Numbered from the stretch's first letter, positions 8,483-18,110 are shown. The stretch is DNA of 51,743 nucleotides from a bacterium (GCA_030824575.1 JAVBXL010000039.1:1-51743), one strand, 5' to 3'. Made by a program: numbers and translations. The notes: a model not told the origin generated them from the letters alone.

Positions 8483-8881
8483 ATGCCGCTCCACATGACC
8501 AAGATCGCCTTTCGCAGCGAAAGTCCCGCATCCTTACGCGCCTGGCTGGAAAGCCATGATGGCGAAGCGCGGATCACGACCCGCTACCTGCCCAAGCGAG
8601 TGGAGGAGATGGCGGGCGGATCGCTCTATTGGATTCACGGCCATATGCTGGTCGGCCGCAGTCCGATCCTGGGCTTTGAGGAAACCGGCCAGGGCCGCCA
8701 CTGGATCAGGCTGGAGCCGCGCCTGATCCCGGTGCGCGGTAAGCCCAAGCGCGCGCATCAGGGCTGGCGTTATCTGGAGGATGCGGACGCCCCGCCCGAC
8801 CTGAACGGGGACGAGGCCGACGACCTGGACACCATGCCCGCCGCGCTGCTGGGGGAATTGAGCAAGCTGGGGCTGGTGTAG
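8483..8881 (+). CDS. DUF1489 family protein
   Basis: The 132-residue protein is recognisable as DUF1489, a conserved alphaproteobacterial family of unknown function. Typical features are the start MPLHMTKIAF, the central YLPKRVEEMAGGSLYWI segment, the GHMLVGRSPILGF motif, and RGWRYLEDADAP-like residues near position 95. It is soluble with no signal peptide. A second in-frame ATG lies at 8495, but family members usually keep the residues before it. It stands alone, 165 bases after mgtE, with a structured inverted repeat in between. Confidence 0.85.
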   Translation: MPLHMTKIAFRSESPASLRAWLESHDGEARITTRYLPKRVEEMAGGSLYWIHGHMLVGRSPILGFEETGQGRHWIRLEPRLIPVRGKPKRAHQGWRYLEDADAPPDLNGDEADDLDTMPAALLGELSKLGLV

Positions 8882-8915
8882 CGAGCCTCAGATCGCACAC
8901 CGCCCGCCCCCAATT

Positions 8916-8994
8916 CCGTTCGGGCTGAGCCTGTCGAAGCCCCTTCCGTTTTCCGAAGATAAGTAAAGCCCTTCGACAGGCTCAGGGCGAACGG
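8916..8994. repeat. REP-like intergenic palindrome
   Basis: CCGTTCGGGCTGAGCCTGTC (continuing GAAGCCC) and its near-perfect inverse (GCCCTTCGACAGGCTCAGGG and on to GAACGG) flank about 25 bases. Arms of 27 bases differ at three positions. This GAGCCTGTCGAAG palindrome is a familiar repeated intergenic element in sphingomonad and related genomes. It lies between the convergent DUF1489 and ppc genes, where it may terminate both. Confidence 0.7.
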
Positions 8995-9015
8995 AGGAAG
9001 GCTTAGCTTTCTACC

Positions 9016-11715
9016 CTACCCGCTATTCCTCAGCGCCGTCGCGATCGCGTTGATCGACAGCTCGATCCCTTCCTTGATGCGCGGATCATCCTCCCCCGCG
9101 CGGTGGCGCTTGAGCAATTCGACCTGAAGCAGGTTCAGTGGCTCGATATAGGGCAGGCGCAGGCGGATGGATTCGTCGAGCGCCGGGTTCTTTTCCAGCA
9201 GCCGCGATTGGCCGGTAGCGGCGAGCAGCCCGTCATGCGCCTGTTGCCACCCCTCGCGGATGCGGCCGAACATCGCCTCGCCCGCCGCCTGATCCTCCAC
9301 CAGCGGCAGGTAGCGCGCGGCGATGCCCAGGTCGGACTTGGCCAGCACCATCTCCAGATTGGCGAGCGCGGATTTCAGGAACGACCAATGCTGCCCCATA
9401 TCGGCCAGCAGCGCCTTGTCCTCAAACTGTTCCAGCGCCTGCCCCACGCCATACCAGCCCGGCAGCATCACCCGCGCCTGCGCCCAGCTGAACACCCAGG
9501 GGATGGCGCGCAGATCCTCGATCGCGTTGCTCTTGGTCCGGCTGGCCGGACGCGACCCGATCTTCAGGCCCGAAATCTCTTGGATCGGGGTTAGCTGGCG
9601 GAAAAATTCCTTGAACCCCTCCGTACCGTAAACCAGGTCGCGATAGGCGGCGAAGGCGTTTTTCGATAGCGCGTCCATCGCGGCGGAAAAGCGCGCCGCG
9701 TCGCGATCCGATATCCCTTCCGGCTCCAGGCTGGCGAGCAGGGTGGCGCTGGTCATCGCTTCCAAATTGGTCATGGCGACGTCGCGCGATCCGAATTTGG
9801 CGGCGATCATCTCGCCCTGTTCGGTGATGCGGATGCGGCCCTGCACGCTGCCGCGCGGCTGCGCTTGGATCGCCGCAAAGGCCGACCCGCCGCCACGCCC
9901 GACCGCGCCACCGCGGCCATGAAACAGTTGCATCGCCGCGCCGGCATCGGCGAACACCGGCTCCAGCGCCTGGCTCGCCTTGTACAGGCTCCAGGTCGAT
10001 GTGATGTAGCCGCCATCCTTGTTGCTGTCGGAATAGCCGATCATCACTTCCTGATGGCCCCGCGCCTTCACCACGCCAGCGATTTCGGGCAGGCCGAAAT
10101 AGGCGGTCATGATGGCGGGCGCGGCCTCCAGATCGGCGATCGTCTCGAACAGCGGGATCGCCATGATCGCGGTCTGCGGCGGCGCGCCATCAACGCCCGC
10201 CTGCCACAACCCCGCTTCCTTCAGCAGGATGTTGACCTCCAGCATGTCGGACACGCTTTCGGCCTTGGAAATGATATAATGGGTGATGCAGGCTGGCCCA
10301 TAAAGCCGGTGCGCGGTGGCGGCGGCATGGACGATCGCCAGTTCCGACGTCGTCTCCTCGCCATAGGCCGAAAAGCGTGAACCCAGCGGCCGGTTGCTCG
10401 CCAGTTCCCGGCGCAGCAGCGCGATCCGCGCATATTCGTCGAGCGCCAGATAGTCCGCCTCCACCCCGGCGGTCTTGAGTAGCTCCGCCACCACCCGTTC
10501 ATGCACGGCGCTGTTCTGCCGCATGTCGAGCGTGGCGAGGTGAAAGCCGAACGTCTCCACCGCGCGGATCAGCCGCCCCAGCGCCCCGCCGGTCGACAAC
10601 GCGCCGTCGCCCTCGCTCGCCAACCCTTGCGCCACTGTCACCAGATCGCGGCGGAAATCCTGGGGCGTGGCATAGGCCTCGCCCTTCAGGCTCGACGGCC
10701 GCGCCGGCTGCCCCCCGGTCAGCGCGATGCAGGTCGCCGCCAGCCGCGCATAAATGCCGGACAGCGCGCGACGATAGGGTTCGTCCTTGCGGCTGGGCGA
10801 TGCGTCGCCGCTCGCCTCCGCCAAATCCAGCACCGCCTGGGGCACATGGGCGAGTTCGGTCGAGAGCGACAGCTCCGCCCCCAGCGCATGGAGCGCGTCG
10901 AGATAATAAGCGATCGCAGCCTGGCAGCCGCGTTTCAGCGCGAATTCGAGCTGCGGTGCCTGGACGAAGGGATTGCCGTCGCGATCGCCGCCGATCCACG
11001 ACCCGACACGCAGGAAACTTGGCGGCCGCGCGCCCAGCACCCGCTCCCACCGCGCATAGAGCGCGGGCAGCACCGGCAGGAAGGTGTCGCGGAAATAAGC
11101 GAGCACATTGTCGATCTCATCGGCGACGAACAATTTCTCGCGCCGCAGGGGACGCGTCTGCCACAGCAAAGCGATCTGGCGGAAAATGGCCTCGTCCAGA
11201 TTTTCGCCCTCGTCGGTTTCTTCGCGGCCCGCATCCTTGAGCAGCATAAGGTCGGCGATGCGATTCTTGTGGTCGATCATGCTCTTTCGCCGCACCTCGG
11301 TCGGATGGGCGGTCAGCACCGGCACCATCAGGCTGTGCGCCAGCAGACCCAGCACCGCATCCTTGCCGATGCCATGCGAGTCCAGCCGCGCGACGGCGGA
11401 AGCGACATCCGCCCCCGGCTCGGCCGCCACCCCCTGCCGGTCCTCGGCCAGATTGGCGAGCATCGAAAACAGCATGAAACCGCGGGTGAAATTGAGCGTA
11501 TCGTCCAGATCGAGCGCGTCCAGCCCCGTGTCCGTCAGGTCCGCCCCCTGCAACCCCCGCGCCCGATCGACCGACGCGGAGCGGATATATTCGGTCTGCT
11601 TATAGAGCTTCTCCCCCCCATAAGCGCGAATGACGTCGCCCAGCAGCCGCCCCAGATAGCGGATATCGGGATTTTGCGTGATCGCAGGTGCGTCTGCGGG
11701 AGAGAGAGTCGCCAT
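9016..11715 (-). CDS. ppc: Phosphoenolpyruvate carboxylase
   Basis: The 899-residue cytoplasmic enzyme carboxylates phosphoenolpyruvate with bicarbonate to oxaloacetate, replenishing the TCA cycle. Family signatures are all present: VLTAHPTEVRR with the catalytic histidine, GSWIGGDRDGNPFV, GYSDSNKDGGY, the glycine-rich FHGRGGAVGRGGG loop, and RAIPWVFSWAQ near the C terminus. The protein ends in RNSG, close to the usual asparagine-glycine end of bacterial PEPC. I chose ATG 11715 (MATLSPADAP). An upstream in-frame ATG at 11769 would add 18 unconserved residues. Neither has a strong ribosome binding site. Length fits the family. Confidence 0.95.
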   Translation of the reverse strand: MATLSPADAPAITQNPDIRYLGRLLGDVIRAYGGEKLYKQTEYIRSASVDRARGLQGADLTDTGLDALDLDDTLNFTRGFMLFSMLANLAEDRQGVAAEPGADVASAVARLDSHGIGKDAVLGLLAHSLMVPVLTAHPTEVRRKSMIDHKNRIADLMLLKDAGREETDEGENLDEAIFRQIALLWQTRPLRREKLFVADEIDNVLAYFRDTFLPVLPALYARWERVLGARPPSFLRVGSWIGGDRDGNPFVQAPQLEFALKRGCQAAIAYYLDALHALGAELSLSTELAHVPQAVLDLAEASGDASPSRKDEPYRRALSGIYARLAATCIALTGGQPARPSSLKGEAYATPQDFRRDLVTVAQGLASEGDGALSTGGALGRLIRAVETFGFHLATLDMRQNSAVHERVVAELLKTAGVEADYLALDEYARIALLRRELASNRPLGSRFSAYGEETTSELAIVHAAATAHRLYGPACITHYIISKAESVSDMLEVNILLKEAGLWQAGVDGAPPQTAIMAIPLFETIADLEAAPAIMTAYFGLPEIAGVVKARGHQEVMIGYSDSNKDGGYITSTWSLYKASQALEPVFADAGAAMQLFHGRGGAVGRGGGSAFAAIQAQPRGSVQGRIRITEQGEMIAAKFGSRDVAMTNLEAMTSATLLASLEPEGISDRDAARFSAAMDALSKNAFAAYRDLVYGTEGFKEFFRQLTPIQEISGLKIGSRPASRTKSNAIEDLRAIPWVFSWAQARVMLPGWYGVGQALEQFEDKALLADMGQHWSFLKSALANLEMVLAKSDLGIAARYLPLVEDQAAGEAMFGRIREGWQQAHDGLLAATGQSRLLEKNPALDESIRLRLPYIEPLNLLQVELLKRHRAGEDDPRIKEGIELSINAIATALRNSG

Positions 11716-11825
11716 GGGTGGGATGCTGCATTGCAACAGGGAACGGGTCAAGGCGGCGGACGGCCCCAAAAGCAGATTGTTAAGGCTAATTCACCTATAC
11801 CCCCGCCGACATTTGGAGGGTTCCC

Positions 11826-12461
11826 ATGTATCGATCATATCGCGACATCATCGATGCGGCAGGCAAGACGCCTCTCTGGTGGGTCGATGGCGTACCGCGC
11901 TTCGAGCCTTTCTCGCCTGCCCTCGCCATCAACTATGGCAGTGAAGTTGCGCTAGTCCATTGCCGGTGCCAATGCTGCGGCTTTAGGTATGATATTGCCA
12001 AATGCGGCGGCGGCGAACCCGATAGCCTGCGGGAATATCACGCGCTCTATTGCGACCTGCAAATCGGCGACCCGCCCAATTTTTGCTGCTCGCCGGGCCA
12101 TGCCTCTGGCGTTAACGAAATCGAGATCCTGCAATTCTGGTATATGCCCAACTATGTCGAATGGGTGCGGGACCAGGGCATGGAACTGCAATGTTATGAC
12201 CATCCGCAGGCGAACGCATTGGGGTTGAGGATGTGGCCGCAGGTTCTGGAGGAAAAGGGCTTGGACCGCCTTGATCGAATAGCTGGTGAGCAGCGCGATC
12301 GGGACGCGCAAGCCGATGTCTGGCGACTCGCCGGCTATCAGCGGCCACGCGCCATCGTGGCGTTTATGGCTTGTCAGGGTGCTGAAGCTATGGGGCGGAG
12401 CGAGCGCGCGGCTCTAAGAATCGAAGTCATGCGCTGGTTAAAGGAATCGGATGAGCGGTAG
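11826..12461 (+). CDS. Hypothetical cysteine-rich protein
   Basis: I do not recognise this 211-residue protein. It has a cluster of cysteines (HCRCQCCGF near residue 46, C58, C76, CCSPGH near 87) that could bind a metal such as zinc, followed by a tryptophan- and tyrosine-rich middle and a charged helical C terminus. There is no signal peptide or membrane segment. The ATG at 11826 follows a GGAGGG ribosome binding site at 11816–11821. It is transcribed divergently from ppc. Its coding character is supported by the length of the frame and the cysteine spacing, but it may be lineage-specific. Confidence 0.6.
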   Translation: MYRSYRDIIDAAGKTPLWWVDGVPRFEPFSPALAINYGSEVALVHCRCQCCGFRYDIAKCGGGEPDSLREYHALYCDLQIGDPPNFCCSPGHASGVNEIEILQFWYMPNYVEWVRDQGMELQCYDHPQANALGLRMWPQVLEEKGLDRLDRIAGEQRDRDAQADVWRLAGYQRPRAIVAFMACQGAEAMGRSERAALRIEVMRWLKESDER

Positions 12462-12533
12462 GTTGATCGTCTCTATCGCGACCTGAACTGCCACCCCCTT
12501 GCACTCCCCCACCCCCTGCGCCAAAGACGCATC

Positions 12534-13985
12534 GTGACCGCCAGCATCAGCATAGGGACCGACAGCCACGGCAACGCCGTGCTGGTCGATGTCGAGGAAT
12601 TGCTCGCCACCCGATTGCTCGTTCAGGGCAATTCGGGGTCGGGCAAGTCGCATCTGCTGCGCCGCCTGCTCGAAGAATCGGCGCCGATGGTGCAACAGGT
12701 GGTGATCGACCCGGAGGGGGATTTCGTCACCCTGGCCGACGCCTATGGCCATATCGTGATCGACGCGGGCGACTATAATGAGCGCGAGATCGTGAAGATG
12801 GCGATGCGCATCCGCGAACATCGGGCGTCGGTGGTGCTCAGCCTGGAATCGCTGGAGCTGGAAGCGCAGATGAAATGCGCCGCGACCTTCCTGTCCACCC
12901 TGTTCGACGCGCCGCGCGACCATTGGTATCCCGCTCTGGTGGTGGTGGACGAAGCGCAGATGTTCGCGCCCGTTTCGGCCGGTGACGTGTCGGACGAGGC
13001 GCGCCGCCTGTCGCTGGCGGCCATGACCAACCTCATGTGCCGGGGGCGCAAGCGCGGGCTGGCCGGGGTGATTGCGACCCAGCGGCTGGCGAAACTCGCC
13101 AAGAATGTCGCGGCCGAAGCGTCCAATTTCCTGATGGGCCGCACCTTTCTGGACATCGACATGGCCCGCGCCGCCGACCTGCTGGGCATGGAGCGACGGC
13201 AGGCCGAGCAGATTCGCGACCTGGAGCGCGGGCGTTTTCTGGGCCTTGGCCCGGCGATCGCGCGGCGGCCCGTCAATGTGAAGATCGGCGCGGTCAAGAC
13301 CGGTACGCGCGGCGGCGCACACAAGCTGATCGCCCCGCCCACCACCAGTGGCGAGGATTTGCAGGAACTGCTGTTCGCCGCCCATAGCGAGGCAGCGCTG
13401 CCCACCCCCGCGCCCCGCGCCGAACCGCCGCCGCGCCCGGCCGAGGAGATCATCCGCGCGCTGGCCGATACGCCATCGGCCCGGCCCGCCGCGCCGGAAC
13501 TGGATTTCGGCCAGAACGAGCCGGTGGTGATCACCGTACTGGAGGAAATCGTCGCTGATCTGGGCGATGCCGCCCCCAGCGTCTCGACCCTCTATCAGGA
13601 CTTCGGCGTCCGCTGCCGGATGAAGGGGCTGCGCACCCCGCCACTGGACCTGCCCGCCTTCCGCAAGCGCTTCGCCATGGCGCAGGCGGGGATGGCCGAT
13701 GCGCATGATCCGCGCTGGGCCGACGCGATGAAGGCGGCGGAGCCACTGCCGGAAGACATGCTTGCCCCCTTCCTGCTGATCGCCCGCGCGGCAATGGCGG
13801 GCCTGCCCTGCCCCGACGACGCGCATCTGGCGCGCGCCTATGGCACCAGTTCGCCGGGGCGGGTGCGGCGGCTGATCGACTATATGGAAAAACTGGGCGT
13901 CGTCGTCGCCCGCACCGATTTTTCGGGCAAGCGCTCGATCGGCGTGCCGGGCCTTGGCCTCTCCACCGCCGCGGCGGATGGATGA
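12534..13985 (+). CDS. HerA/DUF87-type ATPase
   Basis: The 483-residue protein is a P-loop ATPase of the HerA/FtsK group. The Walker A motif GNSGSGKS spans residues 32–39 and the Walker B motif ALVVVDEAQ has D139 and E140. The RGRKRGLAGVIATQR segment (near 180) includes the sensor and arginine region of HerA-like helicases. Residues about 290–325 are a Pro/Ala-rich linker, and the C-terminal third is a separate helical domain that could contact DNA. HerA relatives translocate along double-stranded DNA. The partner nuclease NurA is not nearby. The start is GTG at 12534. It overlaps the following phosphatase gene by four bases. Confidence 0.8.
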   Translation: MTASISIGTDSHGNAVLVDVEELLATRLLVQGNSGSGKSHLLRRLLEESAPMVQQVVIDPEGDFVTLADAYGHIVIDAGDYNEREIVKMAMRIREHRASVVLSLESLELEAQMKCAATFLSTLFDAPRDHWYPALVVVDEAQMFAPVSAGDVSDEARRLSLAAMTNLMCRGRKRGLAGVIATQRLAKLAKNVAAEASNFLMGRTFLDIDMARAADLLGMERRQAEQIRDLERGRFLGLGPAIARRPVNVKIGAVKTGTRGGAHKLIAPPTTSGEDLQELLFAAHSEAALPTPAPRAEPPPRPAEEIIRALADTPSARPAAPELDFGQNEPVVITVLEEIVADLGDAAPSVSTLYQDFGVRCRMKGLRTPPLDLPAFRKRFAMAQAGMADAHDPRWADAMKAAEPLPEDMLAPFLLIARAAMAGLPCPDDAHLARAYGTSSPGRVRRLIDYMEKLGVVVARTDFSGKRSIGVPGLGLSTAAADG

Positions 13986-14440
13986 CGGTGCCGTCGGTCC
14001 TCTTCGTGTGCCTGGGCAATATCTGCCGCTCGCCACTGGCCGAAGCCGCGCTGCGGGCGGAGGCGCAAAGCGCCGGGCTGCACATGACCGTCGATTCGGC
14101 CGGGACCGGCGACTGGCATGTCGGCCACCCGCCCGACCAGCGGGCGCAGGCGGTGGCGCTGCGCCACGGCATCGACATCAGCGGCTATCGGGGGCGACAG
14201 GTCGGCGCGGCGGATTTCCACCGCTTCTCCCATATTTTCGCGCTCGACGCCGACAATCTGAAGAATCTGCGCCGCATCCGCCCGTCGGACGGGACAGCGG
14301 ATCTGCGCCTGCTGATGGACCTGGTGCCGGGGCGCGAGGGGACGGGCGTGATCGATCCCTATTATGGCGACGATGCCGGGTTCGACCTGACCTGGGACGA
14401 TGTCACCCGCGCCGCCAGGGCGATCGTAGCCGGGCTCTAA
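13982..14440 (+). CDS. Low-molecular-weight protein-tyrosine phosphatase
   Basis: The 152-residue protein is an LMW-PTP, which removes phosphate from phosphotyrosine in cytoplasmic proteins. The active-site loop FVCLGNICRSPLAE gives CX5R with nucleophile C10 and R16, and the general acid aspartate lies in the conserved VIDPYYGDD segment near residue 122. The length matches the family. ATG overlaps the TGA of the upstream HerA-like gene (ATGA), so the pair is translationally coupled. Its end overlaps the opposing LacI-type gene by four bases. Confidence 0.92.
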   Translation: MTVPSVLFVCLGNICRSPLAEAALRAEAQSAGLHMTVDSAGTGDWHVGHPPDQRAQAVALRHGIDISGYRGRQVGAADFHRFSHIFALDADNLKNLRRIRPSDGTADLRLLMDLVPGREGTGVIDPYYGDDAGFDLTWDDVTRAARAIVAGL

Positions 14441-15450
14441 CTGGTTTCGCGGACGACCAGTTCGGGAGCGATCTGCACCGATCCGGCGTCTTCCCCGCCG
14501 ATGCGGCGGAACAGCAGGTCGACCAGATGATGCGCGCCCGCCTCTATATCCTGCCGGACGGTGGTGAGCGGCGGACGGGCCAGGCGGGCGAGCGGGATGT
14601 CGTCGAAGCCGATGATCGACAGGTCTTGCGGCACGCGCAGGCCATGGTCCGCTGCGGCCGACAGCAGGCTCATCGCCACCACGTCGGACGCAGCGAAAAT
14701 GCCGTCGGGGCGATGGCCGGCGGCGAACCAGTCGAGCGCCGTGGCAAGGCTCGCCTCCGGCGTGAGCGGGCTGCGGACCAGGGCAACGTCGCCGCGCAAC
14801 GCAGCGGGCAGGCCAGCGAGGAAACCGGCATGGCGGGCGGCAAATTCGGGCACGCCGACATCGCCGAAGAAGGCCAGTCGGCGTCGGCCGCGCTCCACCA
14901 GATGCTGCGCCGCCAGCCGCCCGCCCGCTTCATTGTCAGCGCCCACCGTGGCGGGACCGCCGTCCGCCGCCTGTTCGCCCCAGACCACCATCGGCCGGTA
15001 ATGGGCGGCGACGCGGTCCAGCACGGCACCCTGGTCCGACTGGCCGATGATGATGACCCCGTCGGTGCGGCCAGTGCGAATGAAGGTGTCGAGCCAGTCG
15101 TCCCGGTCGGGCAATACGCGCGACAGCAGCAGGTCATAGCCGCGTGTCGTCAACGCATCGGCCAGGAAGCCCAGCATCGCCACGAAGAAGGGATCGGACA
15201 ATTGCTGGCCGCGGGCATGACCCAGCGGCATCAGCACCGCGATTGCCCCGGTGCGACCAAGGCGCAGATTCTGGGCGGCGACATTGAGCCTGAAGCCGTG
15301 CCGGTCGGCCAACGCCTGAATATGGTCCCGCGTCCGCTTGCTGAGCGCGCCCTTGCCGGTCAGCGCCCGCGACACGGTGGACACCGACACGCCGGCCAGG
15401 CGCGCCAGATCGGCGATGCTCTTGAGCTGGCCGGTTTGCTGATCGTCCAT
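14437..15450 (-). CDS. LacI-family transcriptional regulator
   Basis: This 337-residue repressor has an N-terminal LacI helix-turn-helix (SIADLARLAGVSVSTVSRAL, about residues 10–29) with the hinge helix region to about residue 60. A periplasmic-binding-protein-like ligand domain follows (about 65–335), ending in the typical IIGFDDIPLARLARPPLTTV segment. The ligand is probably a sugar or its derivative, but no sugar-use genes adjoin it, so the target is unknown. I chose ATG 15450 (MDDQQTGQ), although the frame is open to 15504. A LacI-type palindrome at 15471 suggests self-repression. Confidence 0.88.
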   Translation of the reverse strand: MDDQQTGQLKSIADLARLAGVSVSTVSRALTGKGALSKRTRDHIQALADRHGFRLNVAAQNLRLGRTGAIAVLMPLGHARGQQLSDPFFVAMLGFLADALTTRGYDLLLSRVLPDRDDWLDTFIRTGRTDGVIIIGQSDQGAVLDRVAAHYRPMVVWGEQAADGGPATVGADNEAGGRLAAQHLVERGRRRLAFFGDVGVPEFAARHAGFLAGLPAALRGDVALVRSPLTPEASLATALDWFAAGHRPDGIFAASDVVAMSLLSAAADHGLRVPQDLSIIGFDDIPLARLARPPLTTVRQDIEAGAHHLVDLLFRRIGGEDAGSVQIAPELVVRETS

Positions 15451-15771
15451 GGACCGCAGACTAGGACAAATGCAACCGGTCCACAACGCCTTGCCGCTTG
15501 GCATACACGGCCCGACGGAAGCCCGCGCCGAACGCGAGCGACTCCGCGCCTTATCCCCAACCCATCTTGACGCGCGCTGTCGGGGCTGTAGCTTCTTTCC
15601 ACCCTATTCTCAGCCCGGTTGGACCGCTTATGCGCGCTACCATGTTGCTGATTGACGCGGTGCCCGATGCCGGACCGTCCTCGTCCGGCCGCCCGCTTTT
15701 GCGCCTTTCGCCTGCCCGTCATTCCCTGCGGAGCGGTCGATGATAGTCATAACAGGGGGAGAGGAACGTCC
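15451..15771. other. Divergent intergenic region between LacI-type gene and hppA
   Basis: This 321-base gap carries the promoters of both flanking genes. It holds the LacI-type operator candidate at 15471 and, just before hppA, a GGGGGAGAGGAA ribosome binding site. I see no convincing gene, RNA or terminator in it. Confidence 0.5.
15471..15484. promoter_or_regulatory. Candidate LacI-family operator
   Basis: TGCAACCGGTCCAC fits most of the LacI-family pattern TGNAANCGNTTNCA, with the central CG dyad. It lies 21 bases upstream of the LacI-type start codon, where bound protein would block its own promoter. The right half matches imperfectly. Confidence 0.35.
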
Positions 15772-17895
15772 ATGCAAATTGTCTATATCGCCATAGGATG
15801 CGGCTTATTAGCCATCATCTACGGCCTGTTCACCAGCCGCCAGGTGCTAAGCCAGCCAGCCGGCAATGACGCCATGCAGGCGATCGCCAGCGCTATTCAG
15901 GAGGGGGCGAAGGCCTATCTGGGCCGCCAATATACCACCATCGCCATCGTCGGCCTGGTCGTGGCCGTGCTGGTCCTCTATTTTCTGGGCGTCACCTCCG
16001 CGGTCGGATTTCTGATCGGTGCGATCCTGTCGGGGGCGGCAGGATTCATCGGCATGAACATATCGGTCCGCGCCAATGTCCGCACGGCCGAAGCCTGTCG
16101 TGGCACGCTGCAGAGCGGTTTGACCGTCGCCTTCCGGGCCGGTGCGATCACCGGGATGCTGGTGGCCGGCCTTGCCCTGCTCGCGATCAGTGTCTTCTTC
16201 TGGTATCTGACCGGTCCCGCCGGCCATGCGCCCGATGACCGGCTGGTGATCGACAGCCTGGTCGCGCTGGCCTTCGGCGCATCGCTCATCTCCATCTTCG
16301 CACGGCTCGGCGGCGGTATCTTCACCAAGGCGGCCGATGTCGGTGCGGACCTGGTGGGCAAGGTCGAAGCCGGTATTCCGGAAGATGATCCACGCAACCC
16401 TGCCGTCATCGCCGACAATGTGGGCGACAATGTGGGCGACTGCGCCGGCATGGCCGCCGACCTGTTCGAAACATACGTCGTCACCGTCGGCGCTACCATG
16501 GTGCTGACCGCGTTGCTGGTGACCGGAGTCGACAATGCCTTCCTGATGAAGCTGATGGCGCTGCCGCTGATCGTTGGCGGCGTATGCATCATCACGTCGA
16601 TCATCGGCACGTACATGGTCCGCCTGGGGACCAGCCAGTCGATCATGGGCGCGCTTTACAAGGGGTTCTGGACCACCGCCCTGCTGTCGATCCCGGCCAT
16701 CTATGTCGTCACCCAATATACGCTGGGCGATCTCAACGCCGTCTTCGGCGCGGACCTGGACGGCTATGGCGGCTATACGGGGATGAAGCTGTTCTGGTCG
16801 ATGCTGGTCGGCCTGGCCGTCACCGGGCTGCTGGTGGTCATCACCGAATATTATACCAGCACCAATTATCGCCCGGTCCGGTCGATCGCCAAGGCGTCCG
16901 AAACCGGCCATGGCACCAATGTCATCCAGGGGCTGGCGATCAGCCTGGAATCCACCGCATTGCCGACCCTGGTGATCGTCGTCGGCATCATCGTCGCCTA
17001 TCAGTTGGCTGGCCTGATGGGCATCGCCTTTGCCGCGACCGCGATGCTGGCGTTGGCGGGCATGGTGGTGGCGCTGGACGCTTATGGTCCGGTCACCGAC
17101 AATGCGGGCGGCATCGCCGAAATGGCGCATCTGGACGATAGCGTGCGGGTGAAGACCGATGCGCTGGATGCGGTGGGCAACACCACCAAGGCGGTGACGA
17201 AGGGCTATGCGATCGGCAGCGCGGGGCTGGCCGCCCTTGTCCTGTTCGGCACCTTCACCCAGGATCTCGACTATTATGGCGCGGCGCTGGGCCTGACCGA
17301 GCCGGTCGATTTCTCCTTGAAAAACCCCTACGTCATCGTCGGCCTGCTGCTCGGCGCGCTGCTGCCCTATCTGTTCGGCGCAATGGGCATGACCGCCGTG
17401 GGCCGCGCGGCCGGCGACGTGGTCAAGGACGTCCGCGCGCAGTTTGCCGAGAATAAGGGCATCATGGACGGCACCAGCAAGCCGGACTATGCACGCACGG
17501 TCGATCTGGTGACCAAGGCGGCGATCAAGGAGATGATCGTGCCGTCGCTGTTGCCGGTGCTGGCACCGATCGTCGTCTATTTCGCGATCACGGCGGTAGC
17601 GGGCAGCGATAACGGTTTCGCCGCTCTTGGCGCCTTGCTGCTGGGCGTCATCGTATCCGGCCTGTTCGTCGCCCTGTCGATGACCAGCGGCGGCGGCGCC
17701 TGGGACAATGCCAAGAAATATATCGAAGACGGCCATCATGGCGGCAAGGGCAGCGAAGCCCATAAGGCCGCGGTGACGGGCGATACGGTGGGCGATCCGT
17801 ATAAGGACACGGCCGGCCCGGCCGTCAATCCAATGATCAAGATCACCAACATCGTCGCGCTGCTGCTGCTGGCGGCGCTGGCGCATGGGGCCTGA
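15772..17895 (+). CDS. hppA: K+-independent membrane H+-translocating pyrophosphatase
   Basis: The 707-residue membrane protein hydrolyses pyrophosphate and pumps protons across the inner membrane. It has the expected set of about 16 hydrophobic helices, the signature [21 protein letters not shown], and the metal-pyrophosphate site [17 protein letters not shown]. The segment [10 protein letters not shown] carries lysine at 473 and threonine at 476. In this family, lysine and threonine here mark the K+-independent class, whereas K+-dependent pumps have alanine and glycine-type residues. ATG 15772 follows a GGAGAGGAA ribosome binding site; the frame is open from 15652 but that part is not membrane-like. 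A terminator follows. Confidence 0.95.
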   Translation: MQIVYIAIGCGLLAIIYGLFTSRQVLSQPAGNDAMQAIASAIQEGAKAYLGRQYTTIAIVGLVVAVLVLYFLGVTSAVGFLIGAILSGAAGFIGMNISVRANVRTAEACRGTLQSGLTVAFRAGAITGMLVAGLALLAISVFFWYLTGPAGHAPDDRLVIDSLVALAFGASLISIFARLGGGIFTKAADVGADLVGKVEAGIPEDDPRNPAVIADNVGDNVGDCAGMAADLFETYVVTVGATMVLTALLVTGVDNAFLMKLMALPLIVGGVCIITSIIGTYMVRLGTSQSIMGALYKGFWTTALLSIPAIYVVTQYTLGDLNAVFGADLDGYGGYTGMKLFWSMLVGLAVTGLLVVITEYYTSTNYRPVRSIAKASETGHGTNVIQGLAISLESTALPTLVIVVGIIVAYQLAGLMGIAFAATAMLALAGMVVALDAYGPVTDNAGGIAEMAHLDDSVRVKTDALDAVGNTTKAVTKGYAIGSAGLAALVLFGTFTQDLDYYGAALGLTEPVDFSLKNPYVIVGLLLGALLPYLFGAMGMTAVGRAAGDVVKDVRAQFAENKGIMDGTSKPDYARTVDLVTKAAIKEMIVPSLLPVLAPIVVYFAITAVAGSDNGFAALGALLLGVIVSGLFVALSMTSGGGAWDNAKKYIEDGHHGGKGSEAHKAAVTGDTVGDPYKDTAGPAVNPMIKITNIVALLLLAALAHGA

Positions 17896-17904
17896 CAGGC
17901 GATG

Positions 17905-17940
17905 AAGGGGGAGGGGAGGCCGCGTGCCTCTCCTCCCCTT
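17905..17940 (+). terminator. Stem-loop terminator after hppA
   Basis: AAGGGGGAGGGGAGGC and GCCTCTCCTCCCCTT pair across a five-base loop with small mismatches, ten bases after the hppA stop codon. It ends in TTGCC instead of a long T-run, so strength is uncertain. Confidence 0.6.
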
Positions 17941-18110
17941 GCCTGCGCCCCGGCTGGTCGCGCGATGCGCGATGCTTAGCTGATTTTAACCCTTTGTTCA
18001 GGGCACAAGCGCAGTTTGAATCAGCGGTCGGCCTGACGGGGGCAGGCCGCGCCGCGCCGGATTTCCTGTCGCGTCGCAATGGGCGCGACCCAGTAAGAGC
18101 AGCGGACGCC

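Noticed and set aside
16411..16450. Direct repeat of GACAATGTGGGC in hppA
   Set aside because: It encodes the conserved [12 protein letters not shown] metal site of the enzyme and is not a mobile or regulatory repeat.
15847..17886. 679-codon minus-strand frame across hppA
   Set aside because: hppA is unmistakable on the plus strand; the His/Asp/Gln-rich antisense frame is typical of high-GC shadows.
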